Shown piece after piece: positions 8,812-16,303 of a DNA stretch of 26,432 nt. The first letter of the stretch is position 1, and each line of letters opens with the position of its first letter. Under the pieces are notes generated by a model. It was not told where the DNA came from, did not search any database, and saw only the letters and a program-made list of their open reading frames with translations. This DNA comes from JAYFRE01 sp034926235 (GTDB lineage Bacteria; Pseudomonadota; Alphaproteobacteria; Rhodospirillales; Magnetospirillaceae), in NCBI GenBank assembly GCA_034926235.1, contig JAYFRE010000079.1:1-26432 (forward strand), given 5' to 3'. The translations under genes and the position numbers were made by a program.

Positions 8812-9171
8812 GAACCGTTTCCGAACTGTGCGGCCAGGTCAGTGATGCGTGCGTGCTTTTGTAGCATGACCGATTCTGACGTCTGTCTTCTTCATCCTGT
8901 TTCAAGCGAGGATCGGACCTCGGTTTCTCCAGTCTAATGGGTCGCCATATGGCGGTGACCGGGAATGGACTCGCGTGGGCCGATTTTCGGGAAGAAGGTC
9001 AGCATGCATAAATTTTAGGCTGAAGCCGACGAGGCTGCTGAGGCCGGAGGCGCGCGTTTTTGCCGTTTCCACCCTGCGGCAAGGGAGGGGCTGTGGTGCG
9101 TCGCTATTTCAAGGTGTACGCTCAGAGAGTACGGACCTGAGCTTTCCTGATCCAGGTTATCACCCCATCGT
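8812..9171. other. Non-coding left flank of the catabolic island
   Basis: This is 360 bases without a supported gene. It contains a GCCATATGGC palindrome at 8944-8953 inside an imperfect GGTC...GACC repeat (8940-8960). It also holds CGATTTTCGGGAA at 8981-8993, nearly the same as a motif at 16398-16410. Base composition falls from high GC to about half GC across it. A small frame at 8975-9217 lacks a ribosome-binding site and known motifs and overlaps the GntR gene. It may be a scar of an old mobile element; no transposase fragment could be recognised. Confidence 0.4.
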
Positions 9172-9834
9172 TTATTTGTGCTTCGAAGCATATATCTTAT
9201 ATGTAGACCGCAAATGAAACGACATTACCTCGAAAGCAAAATCATAATCTTTTGATGCAATTGCGTCGATGATCTGATTGTGATGGATAACACTTTGCTC
9301 CATTTCCCATCGATTGTATAGAAAGAATGAGCGAATTATCATTGGTGTATCGACTAATGGAAGGCTAATTCCAATCAATCGTGGAGATTTAGAGGATTGG
9401 AGAATTGCTCTGTGAAGCAGGTTGTTCTCCAACTGAATTCGCTTAATGGCCCGTTCGTTCAAATCTGCGGATGATACGGCTTGTTCCATGCGACGATTGA
9501 TTGTTCTGAATTCCTTCAATTGTTCCTGACTGTGATGAAGTGCCGCTAGGCCGGCACCATGAGATTCGAGCATGCGCCGCAGGCGAAAAACCTCGCCAAC
9601 GTCCTGTGCCGTCCACTCGGCGACGAATACGCCTCGGTTGGGCTCCGCCACCAGAAGTCGCTCTTCCACAAGTTGTGTTAGAGCATTCCGAACCGGCGTC
9701 CGACTTACATCGAATTCGGACGCTATATCATGTTCTTTCAACTGCACTCCGGGTGTGTAGTATCCCGTCATGAGTCGCTGGCGCAATTCGGAATAAAGGC
9801 GATCACTTGCTTTCATATGTTTCTGAATCCGCAT
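9172..9834 (-). CDS. GntR-family transcriptional regulator, FadR/FCD subfamily
   Basis: A 220-residue cytoplasmic regulator. The N-terminal winged helix-turn-helix (about 11-75) shows LYSELRQRLMTGYYTPG, EHDIASEFDVSRTPVRNAL and AEPNRGVFVAE. The C-terminal all-helical FCD domain (about 80-215) keeps the likely metal/ligand residues N137-x3-H141, H184/H185 and H207. FCD regulators usually repress catabolic genes and are released by an organic acid from the pathway, which fits the divergent enzyme genes. The frame is open to 9969, but alignment with the family favours a start at 9834 or 9816; neither has a good Shine-Dalgarno. GC content is clearly lower than in the flanking backbone genes, as expected of transferred DNA. 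Confidence 0.87.
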   Translation of the reverse strand: MRIQKHMKASDRLYSELRQRLMTGYYTPGVQLKEHDIASEFDVSRTPVRNALTQLVEERLLVAEPNRGVFVAEWTAQDVGEVFRLRRMLESHGAGLAALHHSQEQLKEFRTINRRMEQAVSSADLNERAIKRIQLENNLLHRAILQSSKSPRLIGISLPLVDTPMIIRSFFLYNRWEMEQSVIHHNQIIDAIASKDYDFAFEVMSFHLRSTYKIYASKHK

Positions 9835-10486
9835 CGAGATATGAGACCGGTTATGGTACCCGTGTCCTGCGTAAGAGACTAATTTTCCTAACCTTTTCCT
9901 TAACGGGCGTTTGATCGGGAAATGTCCGTTTTCGAGAAAGAGGTCATAGAGGCTGCCAAATACCAACAATCATACCAGAAAATATCGTGAATTCCCGCTG
10001 CTACCAGCAAAAGGGAGCGCTGCACAATGCAAATTTGCCGTTCGCTGAATGACGGAAAATTTTCGCTAGCGTGGATTTCAGCGGAAAAAAAATTTTCTAA
10101 CAATCACAGGTAGAATCATTCAACGAGTCGATGGACATGGTCGTGTTGCCACGAACCTTGACCGGCTTGTTGCGGAAAATCTGACGGACCTCTCATCATC
10201 CCCGCCGCGCATGCGTCGTGCCGCGCGCGCTTCAATGAGCGCGGAGGCCGCGATTTAGTGGCTGTCAGATAAACAATTATAACACAATAATGTTTTGTGT
10301 CGTTTTCCGAGGGGGCTAGCGAGCCCGGGGGAGGAACGCTCTCGAGTTTCTAGTCGGAAGGAGTTTACCCATAAAATTATAAATATATTATCATAATCAG
10401 CATATTAAAGACATTTTAGCAACGCTATGGAGCGGCCATGGGGTTGCTGGTTAGCCATATTCCAGATGCGAGCCTAAAAGCGCTGA
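9835..10486. other. Long regulatory gap between GntR gene and catabolic operon
   Basis: About 650 bases without a supported gene, AT-rich at 10260-10300 and 10370-10420. It includes a TATAAT on the minus strand (10281-10276) and an inverted repeat at 10282-10300. Two Shine-Dalgarno-like stretches with no following start codon also occur (GGGGGAGG near 10327-10334 and GGAAGGAG near 10355-10362). The last two could mark a lost gene. Nothing else was recognised. Confidence 0.4.
10282..10300. repeat. Inverted repeat ACACAA-N7-TTGTGT, candidate operator
   Basis: The arms ACACAA (10282-10287) and TTGTGT (10295-10300) flank 7 bases. It abuts a minus-strand TATAAT, so it could control transcription toward the GntR gene, although that gene starts more than 400 bases away. 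Short repeats in AT-rich DNA also arise by chance. Confidence 0.3.
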
Positions 10487-10515
10487 TTGACAATTTCGCA
10501 AGATTGTCTTTTTAT
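10487..10515 (+). promoter_or_regulatory. Sigma-70-like promoter of the catabolic operon
   Basis: TTGACA (10487-10492) is a perfect -35. After 17 bases comes TTTTAT (10510-10515), a 4-of-6 match to the -10. Transcription would start near 10522, leaving about 33 bases before the ATG at 10556 with its GGGGA site. The same TTG has been read as a start codon, but promoter use is the better explanation. Confidence 0.55.
10489..10508. promoter_or_regulatory. Candidate GntR operator inside the promoter spacer
   Basis: A perfect inverted repeat GACAAT (10489-10494), N8, ATTGTC (10503-10508) overlaps the -35 and fills the spacer of the promoter ahead of the dehydrogenase gene. A repressor bound here would block RNA polymerase. 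Assignment to the divergent FCD regulator is by position only. Confidence 0.45.
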
Positions 10516-10555
10516 TGCACAAAGAAGGCACATAAGGCTAATCGGGGAGTTTGTC

Positions 10556-11443
10556 ATGAAAGTTGCCCTTATCGGGCTCGGCGAGGTCGGGCGCTGCTAT
10601 ACGCGCGCAATGATCGCTGCGGGTATTGAATTCGTCGGGGCGAGCGAGACCTTCCTCTCGCCGGCCACGCAGCAGCTTATCAACGAAGCCGGTATCACCG
10701 TTTGTTCCGGTTGCGGCGAATGGCTTGGCAAGGCCGACATCGTTCTCTCTGCCGTCACTGGTGGCGCTGCTCTCGCTGCCGCCCGCGCAGCTTTTCCCTT
10801 CATGCGGCCAGGTGCTATCTACGCGGATTTCACCACAGCTTCCCCTGTGGACATGCGAACTGCCGCAGCCGAAGCTCAGGCGCTCGGCCTCCGCTTCGTG
10901 GACGTTGCTATCATGGGGGGGATTACCCTCTCGGGGGCCAAGACGCCGCTCCTCTGCGCCGGCGCTGGCGCAGCCTCTCTCGGCGAAGCGCTTGCCCCGC
11001 TGCATGCGGAAATCCGCGTGTTGGCAGATGGCGAGCCCGGCGACGCGGTAACCCTCAAGCTGCTGCGTAGTATCTTCATGAAGGGGCTAGAGGCTCTCGC
11101 GGTAGAGACTCTTACGCTGGCCGAAAGCGCCGGCCTTAAGGCGAAGCTCTACGAAAATCTTGCCGACTTCGATAAGGCTCCTCTACCCGAATTCTTGGAT
11201 ATGCTCGTGCGGACGCACGTGCTCCACGCCGCGCGTCGCTTCCATGAAGTGGAAAGCGCCGAGGCCCAGCTCGAAACCGCCGGTTTCGAACACCGCGTCA
11301 CCACGGGCGTGAAGAGCCTCTTTGACAGGAGCTGTCAGGCCGTCGACGGACTGTCCTTGTCCCCGGACATCTCCGTTGCTGAGGCGCTGGGGATCCTGAT
11401 CCGAAGTGCTCGGGTCGCTCCGGCTTCGACCATCACCGCGTGA
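10556..11443 (+). CDS. Beta-hydroxyacid dehydrogenase-like NAD(P)-binding protein (DUF1932 type)
   Basis: A 295-residue cytoplasmic protein. The Rossmann fold begins at once with MKVALIGLGEVG (GxGxxG at residues 7-12). Further features are DIVLSAVTGGAAL, IYADFTTASP (89-97), FVDVAIMGGI (equivalent to the substrate-binding DxPVSGG loop) and GDAVTLKLLRSIFMKG, whose K168 occupies the family's catalytic lysine position. The C-terminal helical domain is of the DUF1932 type. The family oxidises beta-hydroxyacids such as 3-hydroxyisobutyrate, tartronate and threonate. ATG 10556 has GGGGA seven bases upstream; the longer frame from a TTG at 10487 includes the promoter. It is the first gene of the plus-strand catabolic set, followed by an aldolase-like gene after 186 bases. 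The substrate is unknown. Confidence 0.85.
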   Translation: MKVALIGLGEVGRCYTRAMIAAGIEFVGASETFLSPATQQLINEAGITVCSGCGEWLGKADIVLSAVTGGAALAAARAAFPFMRPGAIYADFTTASPVDMRTAAAEAQALGLRFVDVAIMGGITLSGAKTPLLCAGAGAASLGEALAPLHAEIRVLADGEPGDAVTLKLLRSIFMKGLEALAVETLTLAESAGLKAKLYENLADFDKAPLPEFLDMLVRTHVLHAARRFHEVESAEAQLETAGFEHRVTTGVKSLFDRSCQAVDGLSLSPDISVAEALGILIRSARVAPASTITA

Positions 11444-11629
11444 CGTCGGTCTGTTCGCATCGACGATCCAGCGGTGCGGACTGACCCTTTTCGCTACCAC
11501 TTACTGGCAGATTTGTTTCGGTCGAACTTGCGCTGCGAGTACCGCTGGCCGGTGCAACTTAGATGAATCGACACCGCCGGGTCGTGTGAAAGGCGAGAAG
11601 ATGCCTTCAAAAGCAACGAGGAGAGTTAA

Positions 11630-12307
11630 ATGCCCATTTGTAAAGTCAGTCGCAATATCGTCATTCCCGAAGTTCTCCCGGCCGCTCAGCGTGAGGCCCT
11701 GCAGACGATTTCGACCCCGTTGATCAGCGACAATATCGACCGATTGGTTGGTGTCGTCGGTCTGAACAAGTACAACCGCCAGGGCAAGATGGTCGGAACT
11801 GCCTTTACTGTGAAGACGCGCCCTGGCGACAACCTTTTCGTCTACCACGCCATGACACTGTTTCGGGCCGGCCATGTCCTGGTGATCGACGCTGGAGGTG
11901 ATCTCAACAACGCTATTATGGGCGAGATCATGCTCGGTTTCTTCGAGAAGCATGGCTGCGCGGGAATCGTCATCAACGGCGCCATCCGGGATTCTGCCGC
12001 CTTCGAGGTCTCTTCCGTGCCCTGTTTTGCGCGCGGGATCAGTCATCGCGGCCCGTACAAGACGGGTCCCGGCTATCTCGGTGTTCCCGTCCAAATCGGT
12101 GGACAGGTCATCAATCACGGTGACGTCGTTGTCGGCGACGAGGATGGCATCGTCGTATTCGCCGCTGCGGAGGCCGAAGCCCTTATTGCCAAGGCTCGCG
12201 CCAAACACGACATCGAGCAGGCCATGATCGCCGAAGTTGCCGCCGTCGACAGGCCCTCGTGGCTTTACAACGAACTCGAAAAGCAGGGCTTCGAATTGGG
12301 AGCTTGA
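11630..12307 (+). CDS. RraA-family protein, likely HMG/CHA-type aldolase
   Basis: A 225-residue protein of the RraA/DlpA fold. Conserved pieces are STPLISDNIDR (28-38), GTAFTVKTRPGDN (56-68), HVLVIDAGGDLNNAIMGEIM (82-101), GIVINGAIRDSAAF (112-125) with the metal-site R120/D121, and VVGDEDGIVVF (167-177). Members such as 4-hydroxy-4-methyl-2-oxoglutarate / 4-carboxy-4-hydroxy-2-oxoadipate aldolase cleave to pyruvate and a second keto acid using Mg2+. Others (true RraA) only bind RNase E. Location in a catabolic cluster favours the aldolase role. The ATG at 11630 follows GAGGAGA with good spacing. The 186-base gap upstream holds no gene. It lies 36 bases before the amidohydrolase, so the two are probably co-transcribed. 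Confidence 0.87.
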   Translation: MPICKVSRNIVIPEVLPAAQREALQTISTPLISDNIDRLVGVVGLNKYNRQGKMVGTAFTVKTRPGDNLFVYHAMTLFRAGHVLVIDAGGDLNNAIMGEIMLGFFEKHGCAGIVINGAIRDSAAFEVSSVPCFARGISHRGPYKTGPGYLGVPVQIGGQVINHGDVVVGDEDGIVVFAAAEAEALIAKARAKHDIEQAMIAEVAAVDRPSWLYNELEKQGFELGA

Positions 12308-12343
12308 AACCGTCCCGCGAAAGGGAGGCATGGGAGTCGTCAA

Positions 12344-13309
12344 ATGGAGAACACGAATAGCATGGGGCGTCGTGCCGTTGTCAAGACAGATACAGCTCCC
12401 GCCGCCATGGGGACGACGGGTTGTCCCGGACTGGCCGGCGATGAATCGGAAGTGGATCTTTGGACCTCAGGAACCAACAGACCCGAAATTGTAGTGCCAC
12501 CCAATGCAACGGATTGCCACTGGCATATTTTCGACACGACATTTCCGATTGCGTCTTATGCGACGCTAAAGCCGCCACCGGCATCCCTGAAGGCCTATTT
12601 TACCCTTCGTGATCGCCTGGGATTGTCTCGTGGTGTGCTCGTTCAGCCATCGACCTATGGGACCGACAACCGCACCTACCTTCGGATAATGAACGAGATC
12701 GGAACGAAAAACTACAGAATGATTGCGGTGGTCAATACTTCAGTTACGGATTCCGATCTAATAAATATGCACGAGTGTGGGGTGCGCGGTATTCGGTTTA
12801 ACTTGGCTCAAGCTGGGGCAACAAGCATAGAAATGCTGGAGCCTCTGTCTCGGCGCGTAAGTGAGCTTGGGTGGCACTGTCAAATTCAGATGCCGGGAGA
12901 AAAGATCGCCGAGGCCCAAGATGTTTTCAATCGCTTGGGCGGAACGCTGGTTTTTGATCACGTCGCTCGGATAGGCCAAATGCTTGGGGGCAACAGCGCC
13001 ACCTATAAGGTCATTCGCCGCTTGCTTGACGGAGGAAGGACCTGGGTCAAGCTTTCAGCACCATATATCGACAGTAAATTAGGGGCTCCGGACTATTTAG
13101 ACGTGGGCAAGGTTGCTTCTCAGCTTGTCCGTGCTGCGCCAGAACGGATGGTGTGGGGCAGTGATTGGCCGCATGCTACCGAGCCGGAAAATGCTAAGCC
13201 AAACGATGCGAGCATCATGGATTTGTTAGCGATGTGGGCTCCGGACGAAAAAATCCGAAACCGCATTCTCGTTGATAATCCAGCGCAGCTATACGGGTTC
13301 TCCTCGTAA
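12344..13309 (+). CDS. Amidohydrolase superfamily protein, LigI / D-galactarolactone isomerase-like (COG3618)
   Basis: A 321-residue TIM-barrel hydrolase. Motifs are TDCHWHIFD (H59, H61), GVLVQPSTYGTDN, CGVRGIRFN, LVFDHVARIGQ, WVKLSAPYIDS and MVWGSDWPH (D274, the expected catalytic Asp). Relatives include 2-pyrone-4,6-dicarboxylate lactonase (LigI) and D-galactarolactone isomerase, which act on cyclic esters of polycarboxylic or sugar acids. The N-terminal extension of about 55 residues before the HxH motif is longer than in LigI and looks unstructured. ATG 12344 has GGGAG seven bases upstream; Met7 is an alternative. GC content drops through this gene. Its pairing with an RraA-type aldolase recalls the LigI...LigK route, but no LigJ hydratase is visible, so the pathway is probably different. 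Confidence 0.87.
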   Translation: MENTNSMGRRAVVKTDTAPAAMGTTGCPGLAGDESEVDLWTSGTNRPEIVVPPNATDCHWHIFDTTFPIASYATLKPPPASLKAYFTLRDRLGLSRGVLVQPSTYGTDNRTYLRIMNEIGTKNYRMIAVVNTSVTDSDLINMHECGVRGIRFNLAQAGATSIEMLEPLSRRVSELGWHCQIQMPGEKIAEAQDVFNRLGGTLVFDHVARIGQMLGGNSATYKVIRRLLDGGRTWVKLSAPYIDSKLGAPDYLDVGKVASQLVRAAPERMVWGSDWPHATEPENAKPNDASIMDLLAMWAPDEKIRNRILVDNPAQLYGFSS

Positions 13310-13313
13310 TTAG

Positions 13314-13367
13314 ATGTGGTGAGTAATAGCGCGGACTTGTCTCCGAATGTGCTGGTGCTCACCACAT
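13314..13367. repeat. Perfect 10-bp inverted repeat after the amidohydrolase gene
   Basis: ATGTGGTGAG (13314-13323) and CTCACCACAT (13358-13367) are perfect complements separated by 34 bases, starting 5 bases past the stop. There is no U-tract, so it is not a standard terminator. It may stabilise the upstream mRNA or be a scar. A second small repeat GTAAT-TATT-ATTAC lies at 13381-13394. Confidence 0.5.
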
Positions 13368-13493
13368 TTGCGCTTAAGTAGTAATTATTATTACTTCTAT
13401 CGTTGGTAAGAATTATTTTCGCCATGAATATTTATGATTTGGCGATAATAATTTTACAGTTCTTATTTAATAAAAATGTTGTGGGGAATAGTT

Positions 13494-14810
13494 ATGAAAA
13501 ATACAAAATACCGTTACTTTGTTATATTTATGGTTTTACTAATTATGATTATTAACTACATAGATAGGGGGGCACTCGCATATGCGCAACGAGATATTAT
13601 AAAAGAGTTTGGGCTTACCCCGGCGCAGTGGGGAAGCATAATGGGTTTTTTTGGATACGGTTATATTTTCGGTGGACTGTTTGGCGGTGCATTAGCCGAT
13701 AAAAAAGGCCCCCGTTTTGTTTGGCTTACATTTGTTACATTGTGGTCAATTTGTGTGGCTTTAACGGCGTTTGCCGGCAATATCGGCGTGGCCGTGTTTG
13801 GTGGTTCAGCCATGGCGGGCTTCTTTGTTGTCCGCGTGCTATTCGGTTTTGCAGAAGGACCTTCCTTCGTTTCCATGAGCAGAACGCTGGCGAATTGGGT
13901 GGCGCCGAAAGAACGTGCATTTACGTCTTCTATTACTCTAATAGGAACGCCACTAGGCTCTGTGATTACAGCTCCTATTGCTGTCTTCCTGCTTTCAATA
14001 AGCGATTGGCGTACTTTGCTGATTTCCTTGGGAGGCCTAGGTATTATTTGGGCAATTGTTTTTGCGCGAATATTTACCAATTTGCCAGAGGAACACCCCA
14101 AAGTATCAAAAGAGGAATTGGCTGAGATAAGAAGCGGCGCTGCATCCCTGAAAATTAAGGATGGCGCTATTCAAGAACAAAACGGGCATTGGTACGATTT
14201 TTTCAAGAATCCATCCTATTTGTGCAACACGGTCGGATTCTTTGGTATTAGCTATATTATATTCATGCTTCTGGCGTGGACGCCAAAGTACTTGCAAGAT
14301 GTATACGGCATGAACTTGTCATCCCTATCGTATCTGGGGATGATTCCGTGGATCGGGCCTATATTCACCACGCCATTGGGTGGAAAAATCGCTGATTTGA
14401 TTTATGCCCGCACCGGTAATTTAAGATTTTCTAGAAATAGCGTGGCGATGACGTCTTTGCTGTTATCGGGTCTATGCTTTTTGCTAATTCCTCAAATGGG
14501 AAGCATGACGGGAGTTCTTGCTCTTATGGCTCTCGGAAATTCAGCGGCATTAGCATCCAATTCAATTTACTGGAGCAATTTAATTGATATTGATCCATCA
14601 AGAACGGGAACATTTGCCGGGATAATGCACTTTTTGGGGCAAACAGCAGCGATGGCTGCGCCTACATTTACGGGCCTGATAGTTAGTAGCTACGGTTATA
14701 ACGCCGCTTTTATGACCGCTGGGACTATTTGCTTGGCAGGCGTAATCTGCGCATTTTTCGTTCGATTTGATAGGACTCGTGCCGCTCAGTCCAAATGCCA
14801 ACAAGTATAG
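13494..14810 (+). CDS. MFS transporter, anion:cation symporter (ACS) type
   Basis: A 438-residue inner-membrane carrier with 12 predicted helices. The first helix ends in INYIDRGALAYA, the ACS-family NYxDR signature. GGALADKKGPRFVW matches the loop 2-3 MFS motif, and FGFAEGPSFVSMSRTLANWV is the family's helix-4 region. ACS carriers import organic anions such as hexuronates, galactonate, tartrate or phthalate with H+ or Na+. ATG 13494 has GGGGA six bases upstream and is preferred over 13476. Codon use is markedly AT-rich, the lowest GC of any gene here, which points to a separate origin. It lies 184 bases after the amidohydrolase, in the same direction. The substrate is presumably the compound broken down by the upstream enzymes. 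Confidence 0.9.
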   Translation: MKNTKYRYFVIFMVLLIMIINYIDRGALAYAQRDIIKEFGLTPAQWGSIMGFFGYGYIFGGLFGGALADKKGPRFVWLTFVTLWSICVALTAFAGNIGVAVFGGSAMAGFFVVRVLFGFAEGPSFVSMSRTLANWVAPKERAFTSSITLIGTPLGSVITAPIAVFLLSISDWRTLLISLGGLGIIWAIVFARIFTNLPEEHPKVSKEELAEIRSGAASLKIKDGAIQEQNGHWYDFFKNPSYLCNTVGFFGISYIIFMLLAWTPKYLQDVYGMNLSSLSYLGMIPWIGPIFTTPLGGKIADLIYARTGNLRFSRNSVAMTSLLLSGLCFLLIPQMGSMTGVLALMALGNSAALASNSIYWSNLIDIDPSRTGTFAGIMHFLGQTAAMAAPTFTGLIVSSYGYNAAFMTAGTICLAGVICAFFVRFDRTRAAQSKCQQV

Positions 14811-14859
14811 AATGATTAACGATATCGCCGATATATGAAGTGCAATTTTGGTAGATCGT

Positions 14860-14913
14860 GTCGCGAAAGAGGCGCCCGACGATTCAATTTGGAACAAGCG
14901 TCTCTTTCACGAC
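14860..14913 (+). repeat. Long hairpin between the two MFS genes
   Basis: The arms at 14860-14875 and 14898-14913 (16 bases each) pair with 14 Watson-Crick pairs, one G-U pair and one mismatch around a 22-nt loop. It ends 6 bases before the Shine-Dalgarno of the second carrier. There is no U-tract. It could be an mRNA stability or attenuation element that sets the expression of the second transporter. Confidence 0.5.
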
Positions 14914-14929
14914 TATCCGGGAGAGGTTC

Positions 14930-16303
14930 ATGACTACCGATCAAACATCATCGACGGCTGAGGGCGTTGCCCCAAAGAAGGGCAAGACCTATTTTCGATG
15001 GGTCGTTATGGTACTCATCTTTTTAGTATATACATTGGCGGCATCCGACAGAGCCAATATTGGCATCGTTCTTCCGTTTGTGAAAAAGGAAATGAATCTC
15101 ACGAACACGGAGGCCGGGCTAATTGTCAGTCTGTTCTTTGTGGGCTATTCAATTGCACAGATTCCTTCAGGCTTTCTGGTCAAGAGAATTGGTGTCCGTA
15201 TAATATTCCCCATATGCATGGTGTTGACGTCGTTTTTCACTGGGCTTCTCGGTACGAGCTCCTCGGTTCTCGCTTTCAAACTGAACCGTATGGCTCTCGG
15301 TTTTGCTGAAGCGCCTCTGCCCGTCGCAATGCTCTCGACAATCAATCGGTGGTTCCCCCCAAACGAAAAAGGAACGGCGGCTGGTTTCTTCCTGGCTGCC
15401 GCAAAGTTCGGCCCGGTCTTGATGCCGCCAATTGGCGCGGTCATCATTGCATCTTTCAGTTGGCACTATATCTTCTTTTTTTGTGCATTACCGGGCGTTT
15501 TTCTTGCGTTGTTGTGGTTTATATTTGTGAGTAACGATCCGTCTCGGAGCCCATATACTTCGGCTGCAGAACGAGCGCACATTTCTGAAATCGCTGTTGG
15601 CAACGCAGAGCAGGCTTCGGTGGACGCAACGTCCGACCAAATCAAGGGGATCGACAAATTCAAAACGCTCGATAATTATCTCCGCGCCCGCCCTGTTGAT
15701 CCGCTTTCGTCCAATAAAGCCGTATTTAAGTCTCTCAATATATGGGGTATCGCCATTGGCTATCTAATGATGACAGGCATCATCAATGTCATTCTGGCAT
15801 GGTTGCCAATGTATCTAACAAATGAAAAGCATTTGTCTCTGTTAAGTGTTGGTTTTATTGCATCCGCTCCGTTCATCGGCGGCGTTATCGGCAATCCGCT
15901 CGGTGGCCTGTTCTCCGACCGCGTCATGGGCAAGCGGCGTAAACCGAACATTTTGATCGCATCGCTTTCAAGCGTCGTGATGATGTATGCGCTTGTCTTC
16001 GCTCCTAACCAACCGTTCGCGTTGGCTTTTCTTCTCTTTATGACCGGTCTGCTGCTCAATATCGGATATGCCTCTTTCACCATTTATCCGGCCGGCCTCA
16101 CAACGAAAGAAGTTTATCCGCTGGCAGTTTCGGTGGTGAATACGGGGGGGCAGGCTGGTGGTGCTCTATTTCCACTCCTGACCGGCATCATTCTCGATAG
16201 CTATGGCTGGGATGCCGTATTCGGATTTCTTTCTGCAGCATCGATGCTTGCATTCATTATCATGATATTTGTCGTTGAGCCAAAGAAGAGGATAGAGATG
16301 TAA
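14930..16303 (+). CDS. MFS transporter, ACS type (second carrier)
   Basis: A 457-residue 12-helix carrier. Features are TLAASDRANIGIVLPFVKKE in helix 1, GFLVKRIGVRIIF in the loop 2-3 motif, MALGFAEAPLPVAMLSTINRWFPPNEKGTAAGFF in helix 4 and its following loop, and a long central cytoplasmic loop (about 210-265). It differs clearly from the preceding carrier, so this is not a recent tandem duplication. ATG 14930 has GGGAGAGG directly upstream; the frame extends to 14858, but that part overlaps the hairpin. It is the last gene of the plus-strand catabolic set. It probably moves a second substrate, an isomer or an intermediate of the same pathway. The direction of transport cannot be read from the sequence. 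Confidence 0.9.
   Translation: MTTDQTSSTAEGVAPKKGKTYFRWVVMVLIFLVYTLAASDRANIGIVLPFVKKEMNLTNTEAGLIVSLFFVGYSIAQIPSGFLVKRIGVRIIFPICMVLTSFFTGLLGTSSSVLAFKLNRMALGFAEAPLPVAMLSTINRWFPPNEKGTAAGFFLAAAKFGPVLMPPIGAVIIASFSWHYIFFFCALPGVFLALLWFIFVSNDPSRSPYTSAAERAHISEIAVGNAEQASVDATSDQIKGIDKFKTLDNYLRARPVDPLSSNKAVFKSLNIWGIAIGYLMMTGIINVILAWLPMYLTNEKHLSLLSVGFIASAPFIGGVIGNPLGGLFSDRVMGKRRKPNILIASLSSVVMMYALVFAPNQPFALAFLLFMTGLLLNIGYASFTIYPAGLTTKEVYPLAVSVVNTGGQAGGALFPLLTGIILDSYGWDAVFGFLSAASMLAFIIMIFVVEPKKRIEM

Noticed and set aside
8896..8905. Minus-strand ATGs followed by short Lys/Asp-rich peptides that recalled the start of an IS3-type orfA
   Set aside because: The frames stop after a few codons or run antisense through the ELM1-family gene without any transposase motif; memory of a pattern is not enough.
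8975..9217. 80-codon plus-strand frame in the left flank of the island
   Set aside because: No ribosome-binding site, no recognisable motif, overlaps the GntR gene on the other strand, and composition changes midway through it.
11468..11548. CCAGCGGT / ACCGCTGG inverted repeat between the dehydrogenase and RraA genes
   Set aside because: Arms of 8 bases are 65 bases apart in GC-rich DNA; chance is a sufficient explanation.
13494..16303. Tandem duplication of one MFS gene
   Set aside because: The two carriers share only family-level motifs and differ in length, loops and codon use, so they are separate acquisitions or old paralogues.
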